This document shows, piece by piece, positions 33,575 to 42,535 of a DNA stretch of 64,000 bases (positions are counted from its first letter, which is position 1; every line of letters begins with the position of its first letter). The position numbers and the translations under genes were made by a program. Location of the stretch: NCBI GenBank assembly GCA_963710315.1, contig CAVPZW010000006.1:806001-870000 (forward strand), given 5' to 3'. The DNA is from Palsa-360 sp963710315. Its GTDB lineage: Bacteria; Acidobacteriota; Terriglobia; Acidiferrales; UBA7541. The notes under the pieces are model-generated. The model was given only the letters and a program-made list of their open reading frames with translations. It ran no database searches and was not told the origin of the DNA.

Positions 33575-34231
33575 ATGAAAACCGATAAAGAGCTTCAGCA
33601 TGATGTATTAGACGAACTGCAATACGAACCTTGTATCGATGCCTCACAAATCGGGGTTATTGCTCACAACGGGATCATTACCCTTTCCGGTACGGTAGCA
33701 AGCTACGCTGAACAGCACGCGGCAACCCACGCTGCTGAGCGGGTCTCCGGCGTCAAAGCGGTTGCCAACGAGACGAAAGTGGAACTTCCTTCCATGCATC
33801 GTCGTGACGATGCGGACATCGCTCAGGCAGTTCTGAATGCGCTGAAATGGCACGTTTGGGTGCCTCAGGACAGCATTAAAGTGAAGGTAGAGCAGGGATG
33901 GGTCACATTGGAGGGCACGGTTAAGTCCGAGTTCCAGCGTACGTTCGCTGATGACTCTGTCCGATACCTGACGGGTGTAAATGGCGTGACCAACCTGATC
34001 ACCGTGAATCCGGCCGCGATTAATCCTTCGGAGGTGAAAGCGAAGATTGAGAGTGCATTGCGTCGCGGCACCGAGCTCTGGGCGAAGAGCATTAAGGTTG
34101 AGGTCGATGGAAACAAAGTTGTTCTAAAAGGCAGCGTCCGTTCGCGGGCCGAACGCAGTGAAGTAGAACATGCTGCTTGGGCCGCACCGGGTGTTAGCCA
34201 AGTGGAGGATAACCTGACTATCGCGGCGTGA
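33575..34231 (+). CDS. Triple BON-domain protein
   Basis: 218 residues made of three consecutive BON (OsmY-like) domains. Each has the family core: GIITLSGTVASYAEQHAA, GWVTLEGTVKSEFQRTFA and NKVVLKGSVRSRAERSEVE, each followed by a GV-x2-V-x-N-type end. No signal peptide is seen, so it is probably cytoplasmic, unlike the periplasmic OsmY. BON proteins bind phospholipid or glycan surfaces and are typical of osmotic and stationary-phase stress. The AGCGGAGG ribosome binding site is clear. Confidence 0.92.
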   Translation: MKTDKELQHDVLDELQYEPCIDASQIGVIAHNGIITLSGTVASYAEQHAATHAAERVSGVKAVANETKVELPSMHRRDDADIAQAVLNALKWHVWVPQDSIKVKVEQGWVTLEGTVKSEFQRTFADDSVRYLTGVNGVTNLITVNPAAINPSEVKAKIESALRRGTELWAKSIKVEVDGNKVVLKGSVRSRAERSEVEHAAWAAPGVSQVEDNLTIAA

Positions 34232-34352
34232 CGTAGCTCGTCAGGCCGTTAAGCTCTGGAGAAACAGAGAGAACTTCTCATTACTGCCGCCTGGCGGAGG
34301 TCGATCGGATTCCACGTCGCACATCCCGGCGGTGCTTTCAGTGGAGGTGAAT

Positions 34353-34562
34353 ATGACCGCTTACAGAACCAAGAATGCAGATAACGCGTCGATTCCAGTT
34401 GGCTCCGAGAGCCGGCAATCGTTGTGTCGTGTCTGTGGCCGGCCAGCCGAAGAAAGTATCTGCCCGGTATGTGCGGATAACATTCGCGCTGATGCCGTGG
34501 CTAATACTGTAGGAGAAGCGCCAAAAGTACGACCTAAACCGGGCCGTAGGAAAGCAAGGTGA
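34353..34562 (+). CDS. Small zinc-ribbon protein
   Basis: A 69-residue protein starting at the ATG behind GGAGGTG. It carries CRVCGRPAEESICPVCADNI, two CXXC pairs that would bind one zinc, followed by a basic tail (KVRPKPGRRKAR). This looks like a small nucleic-acid or protein-binding adaptor. It lies between the BON and nicotinate phosphoribosyltransferase genes, in the same direction. Function unknown. Confidence 0.65.
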   Translation: MTAYRTKNADNASIPVGSESRQSLCRVCGRPAEESICPVCADNIRADAVANTVGEAPKVRPKPGRRKAR

Positions 34563-34797
34563 AGATCCTGCGGTCAAGCAGCAAGGCCCTGCGCCGGATG
34601 CGGCGATACTTCAATTAGTCGATCTTGAGGCTCGTGGTCAGGAGCCAGCGAGTGTCGCGGAAGTGGTAAGCGGCGCTAACGACACTGGGCAAAGCAATGA
34701 GCCCAAGTTCACCCTTGGGGATAGTGGCTAGGGACAGGTCGCTGGACTGATTACTCTAAGTCTCGGGGCTCGACGCCACGCCAGCGGTCGCGCGGAA
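34563..34797. other. Gap with an orphan open frame
   Basis: From about 34525 to 34731 an open frame without a start codon reads through GEDPAVKQQGPAPDAAILQL and VDLEARGQEPASVAEVV to a stop, overlapping the end of the zinc-ribbon gene in another frame. It may be a frameshifted extension of that gene or chance. No regulatory palindrome is seen here. Confidence 0.35.
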
Positions 34798-36213
34798 ATG
34801 CAGGAGGGAATGCGCTACATGGCAGCCACTCAGCCGTCCGCTGACGCACAAGCTGGCGATACATCTCAGCGGAGGAGAATATGTAATCGAGCGCTCTTTA
34901 CGGACCTCTACGAATTGACCATGGCGCAGGCGTACCAAGCCGAGGGCATGGATCAAATCGCTGTCTTCGAACTAGCCTTTCGTCAATTGCCGAGGAACCG
35001 CAACTATATCGTTGCGGCCGGCTTCAAAGACGTTCTGGATTTCTTGCTCGGCTTTCAATTTTCAGCCGAAGAGATCGATTATCTTCGCGAAAATAGCGAA
35101 TTTTCAGAGCCGTTTCTCAAAGGGTTGGAGTGTCTGAGATTCACCGGAGATGTTTATGCAATGCCCGAGGGAACCCTTGTATTTCCGAATGAGCCGCTGC
35201 TGCAAGTGATTGCGCCGATCACGGAAGCGCAGTTGATGGAAACGTTCGTGCTCAACCAGATTCATTTCCAGAGCATCGCGGCAACCAAAGCCGCGCGGGT
35301 TGTGGAGGCTGCCCAGGGTAGAACCATTGTGGATTTCGGTTCGCGGCGTTCCCACGGAACCGATGCGGCCCTAAAAGTAGCTCGTGCCACCTACCTCGCC
35401 GGAGGCGATGGAACCTCAAACGTTCTCGCCGGCAAAATATATGGCATCCCCACTTTTGGCACCATGGCACACAGTTACATCCAGGCCCACGATGACGAAT
35501 CCGAATCCTTCTATCATTTTGCGAATCTCTACCCGGAAACCACGCTGCTCGTGGATACCTACGACACACTTGCCGGCGTACGTAAGGTCATTGAACTTAG
35601 CCAGAAACTCGGGGTGCGCTTTCGGGTGCGTGCCGTGCGACTGGATTCCGGCGACTTGGGCAGATTGGCCGTGGACACACGCAAGATGTTGGATGACGCA
35701 GGATTGCAAAGGGTGAAGATCTTCGCGTCGAGCAGCCTCGACGAATACAAGATTCAGGAACTCGTGCACTCCGGTGCGCCGATTGATGCATTTGGCGTGG
35801 GGACAAAGCTTGCGGTAATCGCAGATGCGCCTGACCTCGACATGGCTTACAAGCTGGTGGAATACGGGGGCAAAGGGCGGTTGAAACTCTCGGCGAAAAA
35901 ACTTTTGTACCCGGGCCGCAAACAAGTCTTTCGGCAAATTGACAATGGGCAAATGGTGCGAGATGTGATTGGGCGATTTGACGAGCCATTGGCTGGTGAA
36001 CCGTTACTTAAACCTCTCTTGCTCCAAGGGCAGCCGACCATCCAAATCGAATTGGCAGAATCCCGCAAGCGCTTGCAACGCGAGTTGGAACGATTGCCAG
36101 ATCATTTTCGCGGGCTACAATCGGCGCAGACGCCATATCCTATTCACTTCAGCGAACAATTGAAGATGGATCTCAAGGCGATTCGAAAGGAGCTTGGGTT
36201 TGGCGACGCCTGA
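34798..36213 (+). CDS. pncB: Nicotinate phosphoribosyltransferase
   Basis: Makes nicotinate mononucleotide from nicotinate and PRPP in NAD salvage. The 471-residue cytoplasmic enzyme has the N-terminal LFTDLYELTMAQAYQ, the central FGSRRSHGTDAALKVARATY, GTMAHSYIQAH with the phosphorylated-His motif, VRLDSGDLGRLA and FGVGTKLAVIADAPDLDMAY. The start may be the ATG at 34798 or the one at 34819 (MAATQ). It is the counterpart of mycobacterial PncB2, which is a dormancy-regulon gene. A cysteine hydrolase that could supply nicotinate lies at 56292-56936. Confidence 0.95.
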   Translation: MQEGMRYMAATQPSADAQAGDTSQRRRICNRALFTDLYELTMAQAYQAEGMDQIAVFELAFRQLPRNRNYIVAAGFKDVLDFLLGFQFSAEEIDYLRENSEFSEPFLKGLECLRFTGDVYAMPEGTLVFPNEPLLQVIAPITEAQLMETFVLNQIHFQSIAATKAARVVEAAQGRTIVDFGSRRSHGTDAALKVARATYLAGGDGTSNVLAGKIYGIPTFGTMAHSYIQAHDDESESFYHFANLYPETTLLVDTYDTLAGVRKVIELSQKLGVRFRVRAVRLDSGDLGRLAVDTRKMLDDAGLQRVKIFASSSLDEYKIQELVHSGAPIDAFGVGTKLAVIADAPDLDMAYKLVEYGGKGRLKLSAKKLLYPGRKQVFRQIDNGQMVRDVIGRFDEPLAGEPLLKPLLLQGQPTIQIELAESRKRLQRELERLPDHFRGLQSAQTPYPIHFSEQLKMDLKAIRKELGFGDA

Positions 36214-36283
36214 GCCACCTACGCGCACGCTGGCCTTTGCTTGTATTACCTAATCGAGTTCGCGAACGATTTACAAGATTCAC

Positions 36284-36700
36284 TCAGTACAGAATGCCAG
36301 CGGCTTTCTCCAAATCAGAGACTTTAAAAATTACAGTGGCCTTCTTGCATCCCTTCGCGGCGCTCCCGTATGCAGTGGTGATGTTGATATTCTGTTCCGC
36401 CAGCCTTCCGGCAAACTCCCCAAGGCATCCTGGCAAGTTTTCCAGTTCCACATGCAGCACATCTTGTTCAGTGTAGGAAACATGTTCGCGGTCCAGCACA
36501 TCCCTTGCTCGTGCCAAGTCGTCCACCACGACATGGACCGCCCCTTGCACGCCCAATGGAGCGCAGCTCATGGCCACAATATTTACATCCCAATCGCCTA
36601 GCAATTTTGCCAGCATGGAGAGCGTCCCGGGACGGTCCTCGCAAGTAATGCTCAATTGCTTTGCCTTTCGGGAAAATGCTAGTTGCTTTGCTGCTGGCAT
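36284..36700 (-). CDS. Tandem ACT-domain protein
   Basis: 138 residues comprising two ACT domains: QLSITCEDRPGTLSMLAKLL (1) and HVELENLPGCLGEFAGRLAE (2). Such free-standing ACT proteins bind amino acids or similar small ligands and regulate partners. The N-terminal residues before QLSITCED are probably leader. It ends a leftward group with the FAD reductase, cyclopropane synthase and universal stress genes. Confidence 0.82.
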   Translation of the reverse strand: MPAAKQLAFSRKAKQLSITCEDRPGTLSMLAKLLGDWDVNIVAMSCAPLGVQGAVHVVVDDLARARDVLDREHVSYTEQDVLHVELENLPGCLGEFAGRLAEQNINITTAYGSAAKGCKKATVIFKVSDLEKAAGILY

Positions 36701-36799
36701 TTTTGGGCCCCTCCAATTTGCAATTTAATAGACGCAAAGCCTTACAGGGTGCGATTGCAAACACAGCTGATCGTGCGCTGCCTCGTTGGCCTTCATCTC

Positions 36800-37930
36800 T
36801 TATCCTGAATGCCGTAGTGCAGTGTCGTGGCGATGAAGAAACCACCGATCCAGAATCACGTGGCGCGAGAACCATCGGCTCGATAACAACAATTTTGCAA
36901 CTGAATTGACCCAATTGGCGGGAATGCGTCGGCCGATGGCAACCCACCAGTCCTCATGTATCTTGCCAAATTGCGAGGCAAGCAAACCGCTGTATGGCTC
37001 CAACGCCGTCTGGTTATATTTTCCGCGCGCGGCGACAATCACATCCGCCGCCAACAACCCAGACTGCACGGCAGGCCGGATGCCCTCGCCGCTCTGGGAA
37101 TATGCCAGGCCGGCTGAGTCTCCAATCAAAAGGATGCCGTCGCCCACGGCATTTCGGTGGTTATATCGGTAAAGAAGGTAGGCATGTCCATGAAAGGAGG
37201 GCGGCACCACAACGCCAAGATTCCTGGCACGATTGAGGAACTGCACGAAACTGGAAACATGCTGCGGCAGACCGCGAGCGTCCAGCCTGCCCACACCTAT
37301 GTTCAGAAAATTCCCCTTCCGAAAGCACCAGCCATATCCCTTCATGTCGGGGCAGAAATAGAGTTCGGGAACCTCGCCCTGTGCGGAACAATCGGCGCGT
37401 TGCACGGGAGACAATTCAAATTCTATTTCTTGAGCCACGACCGCGGCTTCCTTTCGGGCATCTGCGCCCAGAAAGCGCGCAACGGGACAAAAATGACCGC
37501 CGGCACCCACGACGACTTTGGCTTTGATCTGTCCATTAACCACCCAGTGATCTGAAGATCGTTCCAGGCTGGCTAGCGCAACCCCTTCGTGGACGCGCGC
37601 GCCCGAGCGCCTTAGCAGATATTCGTCAAATTCAAACCGGCGAATGCCGTAGCTGATGGGCTCTCCGTACATCGTTTCAACTCCACGCTCGCCGATGCAA
37701 CCGGTTCGAAATCCTGTTATCGATTGAAGGGTGCGGCTCGATGCGTACTCTTTTCGATCAATTTCAAGGGCATCCAGGACGGGAGGCGTAATCCATCCGC
37801 CGCAGATTTTGTCGCGTGGAAAGACTTGTTTGTCGAGGATTATGGTGTCAAGGCCAGAGCGCCGCAGTCCCCACGCGCAGGACGATCCCGCTGGACCACC
37901 CCCGACGATCAGGACTTCGCATGAATCCAT
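36800..37930 (-). CDS. Geranylgeranyl-reductase-type FAD oxidoreductase
   Basis: A 376-residue flavoprotein. It has the dinucleotide-binding start CEVLIVGGGPAGSSCAWGLR, then KQVFPRDKICGGWITP and the second FAD motif GDGILLIGDSAGLAYSQSGE, as in the geranylgeranyl reductase family that saturates isoprenoid or lipid double bonds. The ATG at 37930 (GAAGGA upstream) lies inside the end of the cyclopropane synthase gene, a 22-base overlap, so the two are coupled. A lipid substrate is therefore likely. The C-terminus (SSRWFSRHVILDRWFLHRHD) is basic and aromatic, possibly membrane-associated. Confidence 0.88.
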   Translation of the reverse strand: MDSCEVLIVGGGPAGSSCAWGLRRSGLDTIILDKQVFPRDKICGGWITPPVLDALEIDRKEYASSRTLQSITGFRTGCIGERGVETMYGEPISYGIRRFEFDEYLLRRSGARVHEGVALASLERSSDHWVVNGQIKAKVVVGAGGHFCPVARFLGADARKEAAVVAQEIEFELSPVQRADCSAQGEVPELYFCPDMKGYGWCFRKGNFLNIGVGRLDARGLPQHVSSFVQFLNRARNLGVVVPPSFHGHAYLLYRYNHRNAVGDGILLIGDSAGLAYSQSGEGIRPAVQSGLLAADVIVAARGKYNQTALEPYSGLLASQFGKIHEDWWVAIGRRIPANWVNSVAKLLLSSRWFSRHVILDRWFLHRHDTALRHSG

Positions 37931-39159
37931 TTCTGTTCCTTCGCTGCTGGTTGCGATTCGGCATAGAGGTAGGCGCGCGTCCACGGAATTCGCTGGCATT
38001 GCGATCCCGCAAAAACAATCTGAAACAATTGCAGTCTCCCTACCCGAAAGGCAGCGATCGATCCAGCGAGATAGAGTCGCCACGCTCTGACGAATTGCGC
38101 GCCAAACATTTTATCAACCAGATCCTCCGCAGCTTCAAATCTGCCCAACCACAGCTCCAGCGTTCGTGCATAGTGAAGTCTAAGGTTCTCGGTGTCCAGC
38201 ACGGCGAAATCCCAGGGCTCGAATACGTCCATGACTTGACGCAACGTAGGAATGTGGGCTCCGGGGAAGATGCGTTTTCTAATCCATGGACTGAATGGGC
38301 ATAACTGATTGCGCCCGATGAAATGCAACAGTCCGCGCCCGGAATCTCCGACGGCTCGATGGATGATGCGCCCTAAGTCTCCATAATGTTCCGCTCCAAT
38401 GTGCTCCAGCATCCCAACCGAGACAAAGGCGTCATAGTGTCCGGAAATGTTCCTGTAGTCGTCCTCGATAAATTCCACCTGATGAAGAACGTTTTCCCTC
38501 TTTGCGCGCTCGCGCGCAAAGAGAATTTGCTCTTTGGAAATATTAAAAGCCCTGACTTTGACTCCGTAATGCTTTGCCATATGAATCGCAAGCGAGCCCC
38601 ATCCACATCCTGCTTCCACAACTCTCTCGCCCGCTTGGAGCCGTACCTTGCGGCACACGTAATCCATCTTGGCGAGCTGCGCATCTTCCAGCGTTGTGGA
38701 TGGGTTGGGAAAGTAGGCGCAGGTGTACGCCAATTCAGAGTCGAGCCAGAGCTTGTAGAAGTCAGTCGTCAGATCGTAGTGCTGGTGAATGTTTCTCGCC
38801 GACCCGCCAAGCGTGTTCGGTTGCATTCGCTCCAGCCATCGAGACCACAGGGCTGATTTCCAGTTCTTGCTATCGTAGGCTTTCATGGTTCGCAGGATCG
38901 TCTCGAGCAGAATGACAAGGTCTCCTTCAATTTCGATGCGCCCTTCGGCGTAGCCATCCCCAAAGCCAATTTCCGGGTTCAGTAGCAATCGGGAAAGTGT
39001 GCTGCGATCGGAAATCAGCACGCTCGCCACGGGCTCGCTGTTCGCTGGCCCAACTTCCGCGCCGCGCCCAAGCGCGATGCGAATCGGCGGCCGTCCGATT
39101 GATGCGTAGATCTTCTGCAGTATCCACTTTTCTATGGAAGAGACGCTGGGTGTCCTCAC
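37909..39159 (-). CDS. cfa: Cyclopropane-fatty-acyl-phospholipid synthase family methyltransferase
   Basis: Transfers a methylene group from S-adenosylmethionine to double bonds of membrane lipid acyl chains. The 416-residue protein has an N-terminal lipid-binding-like region (GFGDGYAEGRIEIEGDL). The catalytic domain shows HYDLTTDFYKLWLD, ELAYTCAYF, the SAM site VVEAGCGWGSLAIHMA, VSVGMLEHIGAEHY and the C-terminal WLGRFEAAEDLV region. Membrane cyclopropanation is a stationary-phase and acid-stress response, consistent with the universal stress gene just upstream. It is translationally coupled to the FAD reductase. Confidence 0.94.
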   Translation of the reverse strand: MRTPSVSSIEKWILQKIYASIGRPPIRIALGRGAEVGPANSEPVASVLISDRSTLSRLLLNPEIGFGDGYAEGRIEIEGDLVILLETILRTMKAYDSKNWKSALWSRWLERMQPNTLGGSARNIHQHYDLTTDFYKLWLDSELAYTCAYFPNPSTTLEDAQLAKMDYVCRKVRLQAGERVVEAGCGWGSLAIHMAKHYGVKVRAFNISKEQILFARERAKRENVLHQVEFIEDDYRNISGHYDAFVSVGMLEHIGAEHYGDLGRIIHRAVGDSGRGLLHFIGRNQLCPFSPWIRKRIFPGAHIPTLRQVMDVFEPWDFAVLDTENLRLHYARTLELWLGRFEAAEDLVDKMFGAQFVRAWRLYLAGSIAAFRVGRLQLFQIVFAGSQCQRIPWTRAYLYAESQPAAKEQKWIHAKS

Positions 39160-39247
39160 GGCTATCGGCTCCTTTCCCGGACATACTATTCATTCGGAAA
39201 TTGCCGGGTACGCGGTCTTGCCAAGTCCTGAACCCCGCATGGCCCGT

Positions 39248-39706
39248 TCACGCTTGCTGGCGATTGCGCGCAACTCGGACAATTTCCACCGAGCAATCCG
39301 CGTGGCGGGCAACGAATTCCGCGACGCTCCCAAGCAGGAATCGCCGCAGTCCCTTTCTCCCATGCGATCCGAGGACGATCAAGTCGGCACGCCATTCCGC
39401 CGCGATATCAAGAATCCCGTTTCGCGCCTCGGCTTCTACAACACGAGAGTTCACGGTGAAACCGGCACTCCGAAGCACTCGGCTCGTTTGGTTTACGAAA
39501 TCGTGTGCGTGACGAAGGTCCTCCTTAATACATTCCTCCTGCTCGGGCATATATCCCGGGGCCATTTGCGGAGGAGTAAAGAACATGCGTGGTTCCAAAA
39601 CCCGCAGGACGAGGACCTCGGCGCCCTCCGGCCGCATCTGGGAAATAATGGCCTGAACCGCCGCTTGCGAGAACTCCGAACCATCGACTGCCAGAAGTAT
39701 CTTCAT
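39248..39706 (-). CDS. Universal stress protein (single UspA domain)
   Basis: 152 residues with MKILLAVDGSEFSQAAVQAI at the N-terminus and the ATP-binding signature GSHGRKGLRRFLLGSVAE. It leads a leftward operon: usp, cfa, FAD reductase, tandem-ACT gene. A CRP-type palindrome lies 114 bases upstream (39814-39827). It is the closest relative of the remnant at 33131-33240. Confidence 0.94.
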   Translation of the reverse strand: MKILLAVDGSEFSQAAVQAIISQMRPEGAEVLVLRVLEPRMFFTPPQMAPGYMPEQEECIKEDLRHAHDFVNQTSRVLRSAGFTVNSRVVEAEARNGILDIAAEWRADLIVLGSHGRKGLRRFLLGSVAEFVARHADCSVEIVRVARNRQQA

Positions 39707-39813
39707 GGGTTCACTCAGGCCACAAAACTAAGAGCCGCAATTCGTGCCGTAACAATTCGTGGAACGAATCATTACTAACGAGTCCTTTGTAGTTCTTTCG
39801 TGGGCTGCGATCT

Positions 39814-39827
39814 GTGATTGGGGTCAC
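39814..39827. promoter_or_regulatory. CRP-type palindrome GTGAT-TGGG-GTCAC
   Basis: Lies between divergent genes, 114 bases ahead of the universal stress gene (minus) and 142 bases ahead of the small gene at 39963 (plus). The TGTGA/TCACA outer bases also match the CRP consensus. Confidence 0.78.
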
Positions 39828-39962
39828 AGAGCCCTGCGACAGATGTGATGTACATAAGATGTATGCAAAAGAAGTGCTATTTACTTAAGGAGAACGAAAG
39901 GCCTAGCGACGCGGCGCGCGAAACGATGGCCGTGCGTGACCGCGGGCATGCGAGAAGGGGCT

Positions 39963-40232
39963 ATGACCAAGCCAAGTACGCATCACGAAAAAGCTGACGA
40001 AGATGTGCCAATTGGCGTGCTTGAAAGGCTGCCGCTATGGCAACTGGATATCGTCGAACTCACCGGGCACAACCTGGAAGCCCGAGGCCGAGAGGAAGTG
40101 AACCGGCTTCTCGTGGCGGGATGGCGATTGCTGCACATTTACACCCTCAAGTATGAGGAGGATGGCGTGTGGCGCGAACGGCCCATGGGAATTCTGGGAA
40201 GAATCAGGAACGGCCAGCAACAAGATCACTGA
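39963..40232 (+). CDS. Small conserved-looking protein of unknown function
   Basis: About 89 residues from the ATG behind AAGGGG. The sequence WQLDIVELTGHNLEARGREE, then VNRLLVAGWRLLHIYTLKYE, resembles short DUF-type proteins in which a cofactor-free beta-strand ends in the WRLLHIYT segment. No motif identifies function. It lies 40 bases ahead of the hibernation-factor gene and is probably co-transcribed with it. Confidence 0.6.
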   Translation: MTKPSTHHEKADEDVPIGVLERLPLWQLDIVELTGHNLEARGREEVNRLLVAGWRLLHIYTLKYEEDGVWRERPMGILGRIRNGQQQDH

Positions 40233-40272
40233 GAGAATGATCCGAACTATAACGCAAGCGCGAGGTGCCGCC

Positions 40273-40923
40273 ATGAAATCCGAACTGCAGATTACATACC
40301 GGAATTTGAAACCATCGCCGGAGATTGATAAATGGATTCGTGCCGAAACAGCAAAGCTCGATACCCTTTACAGCCGGGTGATGGGATGCCGCGTAGCGGT
40401 TGAGGTTCCGCATCGCCACCATAGGAAAGGTAGCCCGTATCACATTCGTATTGACCTGACCGTACCGCACGGAGAAATCGTGGTGAAACGCGAGCCCAGC
40501 CTGAACGCCCGCGCTCGCCATTTAGGCGTAGGAGTGAACAAGAAGAAGTCCGAAGTGGAGGTTCCGCATAAGGAGCTTCGGCAAGCAATTAACGATGCGT
40601 TCAAAGCCGCGGGCCGCCGATTGCAGGATTATGCCCGCAAGCAGCGCGGAGACGTCAAGAGTCCAACGCTACTTCCCGAGGCTCGCGTGAGCAAGATCTT
40701 GCCGGAGGAGGAGTATGGATTCCTGACTGCGGACGATGGACGCGAAATCTATTTTCACAAGAACAGCGTTCTCGGCCGGGCCTTCCCGCGTTTGCAGGTC
40801 GGCACAGCCGTGAGGTTTGTGGAAGAGGCAGGAGAAAAAGGGCCACAAGCCAGCACGGTTCGCGTCATCCCCAGGCAGAGAATGCAGCAAGCGGCGAAAG
40901 GAACGGCAGCTGGAATGGATTGA
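40273..40923 (+). CDS. Ribosome-hibernation (HPF/RaiA-like) protein fused to a cold-shock domain
   Basis: 216 residues from the ATG giving MKSELQITYRNLKPSPEIDK. The first 110 residues match the S30AE/RaiA fold, which blocks the decoding centre of idle ribosomes. Residues about 145-205 form a cold-shock (CspA-type) beta-barrel with the RNA-binding stretch EYGFLTADDGREIYFHKNSV. This replaces the dimerisation domain of long HPF, so the protein probably tethers to RNA instead of forming 100S dimers. A related ribosome-silencing factor belongs to the mycobacterial dormancy regulon. Confidence 0.88.
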   Translation: MKSELQITYRNLKPSPEIDKWIRAETAKLDTLYSRVMGCRVAVEVPHRHHRKGSPYHIRIDLTVPHGEIVVKREPSLNARARHLGVGVNKKKSEVEVPHKELRQAINDAFKAAGRRLQDYARKQRGDVKSPTLLPEARVSKILPEEEYGFLTADDGREIYFHKNSVLGRAFPRLQVGTAVRFVEEAGEKGPQASTVRVIPRQRMQQAAKGTAAGMD

Positions 40924-40975
40924 GCAGGTAGAAGAACTCGCGCGGCGCTCGACTGGCGCTTGCACTCTTAGCCAT

Positions 40976-42004
40976 ATGAGAGACGATTCCGTAGATCTGT
41001 TGCTGGTCGGCGACTGCATGCTCGGGCGCCTGGTGAATGAGGTCTTGGAAAGCGCGCCTCCAGAGTATCCATGGGGTAATACACTTCCTATTTTGCACAG
41101 TGCCAACTGGCGGCTCTGCAACCTCGAATGTGTCATCTCGGATCGCGGAACGCCATGGTCCGCATATCCCAAAGCTTTTCACTTCCGATCCGCTGCAAAG
41201 AACATTGCAGTCCTCACGACTGCCCAAATCAATGCTGTTTCCTTGGCGAACAACCACGTTCTTGATTACGGATATGACGCCCTGATCGAAATGCTGGAAA
41301 TTCTGGATCGAGCCGGAATCGTTCATAGCGGGGCCGGCCTTAATTCCGTAGAGGCATCGCGTCTTGCCACGTCTGAAGTGTCTGGCCGGAAGATCGGACT
41401 GCTGGCTTTCACGGACAACGAGCCTGAATGGGAAGCCACTGCGGATCGGCCCGGGGTTTTTTATGTGCCCACCGACCTCAGCGATCCGCGCGCGGTGAAG
41501 TTGTTGAATAAGATCAGAGAAAGCCGCCAGGCTGTGGACTCATTGATTGTCTCAGCACATTGGGGATCCAATTGGGGCTACTCTCCGCCTCGCGAGCATG
41601 TCGTGTTCGCTCATGCAATGATTGAAGCGGGGGCAGACATTATTTTCGGTCACTCCTGCCACGTGTTTCGCGGCATCGAGTTGTTCAAGGGCCGGCCAAT
41701 TCTATATGGTGCAGGCGATTTTGTGGACGATTACGCCATCGACGACATCGAGCGCAATGACCAGTCCTTCATCTATTTGATGGAGATGCCGGATAGTGTT
41801 CCACGAAGTATGCGCCTGTACCCAACTCTGATTCGCGGGTGCCATGCTTCTCTTGCCGAGGGAGTATACGCGCTAGGCATCACGGATAAAATGTCGGACC
41901 TTTGCGCAGCTTTCCATACCCCGATCCGCTGGAATCAGGCGCGACAATGCATGGAAATCGCCCACGCTAATCCTTACGCTCACATGGCAACCGGCGGCCA
42001 CTGA
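40976..42004 (+). CDS. CapA-like metallophosphatase-fold protein
   Basis: 342 residues of the CapA/PgsA (poly-gamma-glutamate synthesis) superfamily with a calcineurin-like fold. Metal-site motifs are LLLVGDCMLGR, SLANNHVLDYGYDALIEML, VSAHWGSNWG, and IIFGHSCHVFRGIE followed by LYGAGDFVDDY. No signal peptide is visible from this ATG, unlike true CapA. Position right after the hibernation factor and near pncB parallels Rv0574c next to pncB2 in Mycobacterium. Substrate unknown. Confidence 0.88.
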   Translation: MRDDSVDLLLVGDCMLGRLVNEVLESAPPEYPWGNTLPILHSANWRLCNLECVISDRGTPWSAYPKAFHFRSAAKNIAVLTTAQINAVSLANNHVLDYGYDALIEMLEILDRAGIVHSGAGLNSVEASRLATSEVSGRKIGLLAFTDNEPEWEATADRPGVFYVPTDLSDPRAVKLLNKIRESRQAVDSLIVSAHWGSNWGYSPPREHVVFAHAMIEAGADIIFGHSCHVFRGIELFKGRPILYGAGDFVDDYAIDDIERNDQSFIYLMEMPDSVPRSMRLYPTLIRGCHASLAEGVYALGITDKMSDLCAAFHTPIRWNQARQCMEIAHANPYAHMATGGH

Positions 42005-42014
42005 ACTATTCCGG

Positions 42015-42533
42015 CTAAGTTCCCTTCTTGAATGCCGCGCCGCGATACCAGATGGGGCGGATATCTCGAAGGAAAATCCGAGACGTTACAGGCCCGATAT
42101 GCTTGAATTCTTGCATTTTGCGCGACAGTTCAGAGGCCGACTTTGCTTGCGCAACGAGGTTTGTGAGCGAACCGTAACGGCGCTTTAATTCCTGGCAAAC
42201 TTCAAGCAGCTTCGTCGCCGTGGAAAAATCATACCTGACGTAGTGAGCGTGATCCAACAGCTGGACAAGCTTGTCCCACCCCGCCCGGAGAACTGCATTC
42301 GGACTTGTGAGCCGGGCCGCCACGAGTTCCTGATAGGCTCGCTCGGCAATCTCCGTCTGAATCGGCTTCCCGAAAAGCAGGCACGCCAGAAACCATTTGA
42401 AAAGTTCTTTCTCGTTCTTCGACGCGAGATCGATTTGCAAACGGCGAGCGTAAGATGCTTTCTTGATCATTGGCGCGTTCGTTTGTGGCTCGTAAGGTCT
42501 CTTCACATGCTCGACTATCATTCTAACCTTCAT
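42015..42533 (-). CDS. HhH-GPD-like DNA-glycosylase-fold protein
   Basis: 172 residues. The stretches ELFKWFLACLLFGKPIQTEI, RYGSLTNLVAQAKSASELSR and FKHIGPVTSRIFLRDIRPIW resemble the helix-hairpin-helix and following helix of base-excision glycosylases. The Gly-Pro-Val-Thr hairpin is clear, but the catalytic Lys is not and the Fe-S cysteines are missing. It may be a minimal or non-catalytic member. A CRP-type site lies only 9 bases from its start, which would repress it or serve the divergent gene. Confidence 0.6.
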   Translation of the reverse strand: MKVRMIVEHVKRPYEPQTNAPMIKKASYARRLQIDLASKNEKELFKWFLACLLFGKPIQTEIAERAYQELVAARLTSPNAVLRAGWDKLVQLLDHAHYVRYDFSTATKLLEVCQELKRRYGSLTNLVAQAKSASELSRKMQEFKHIGPVTSRIFLRDIRPIWYRGAAFKKGT

Positions 42534-42535
42534 CA

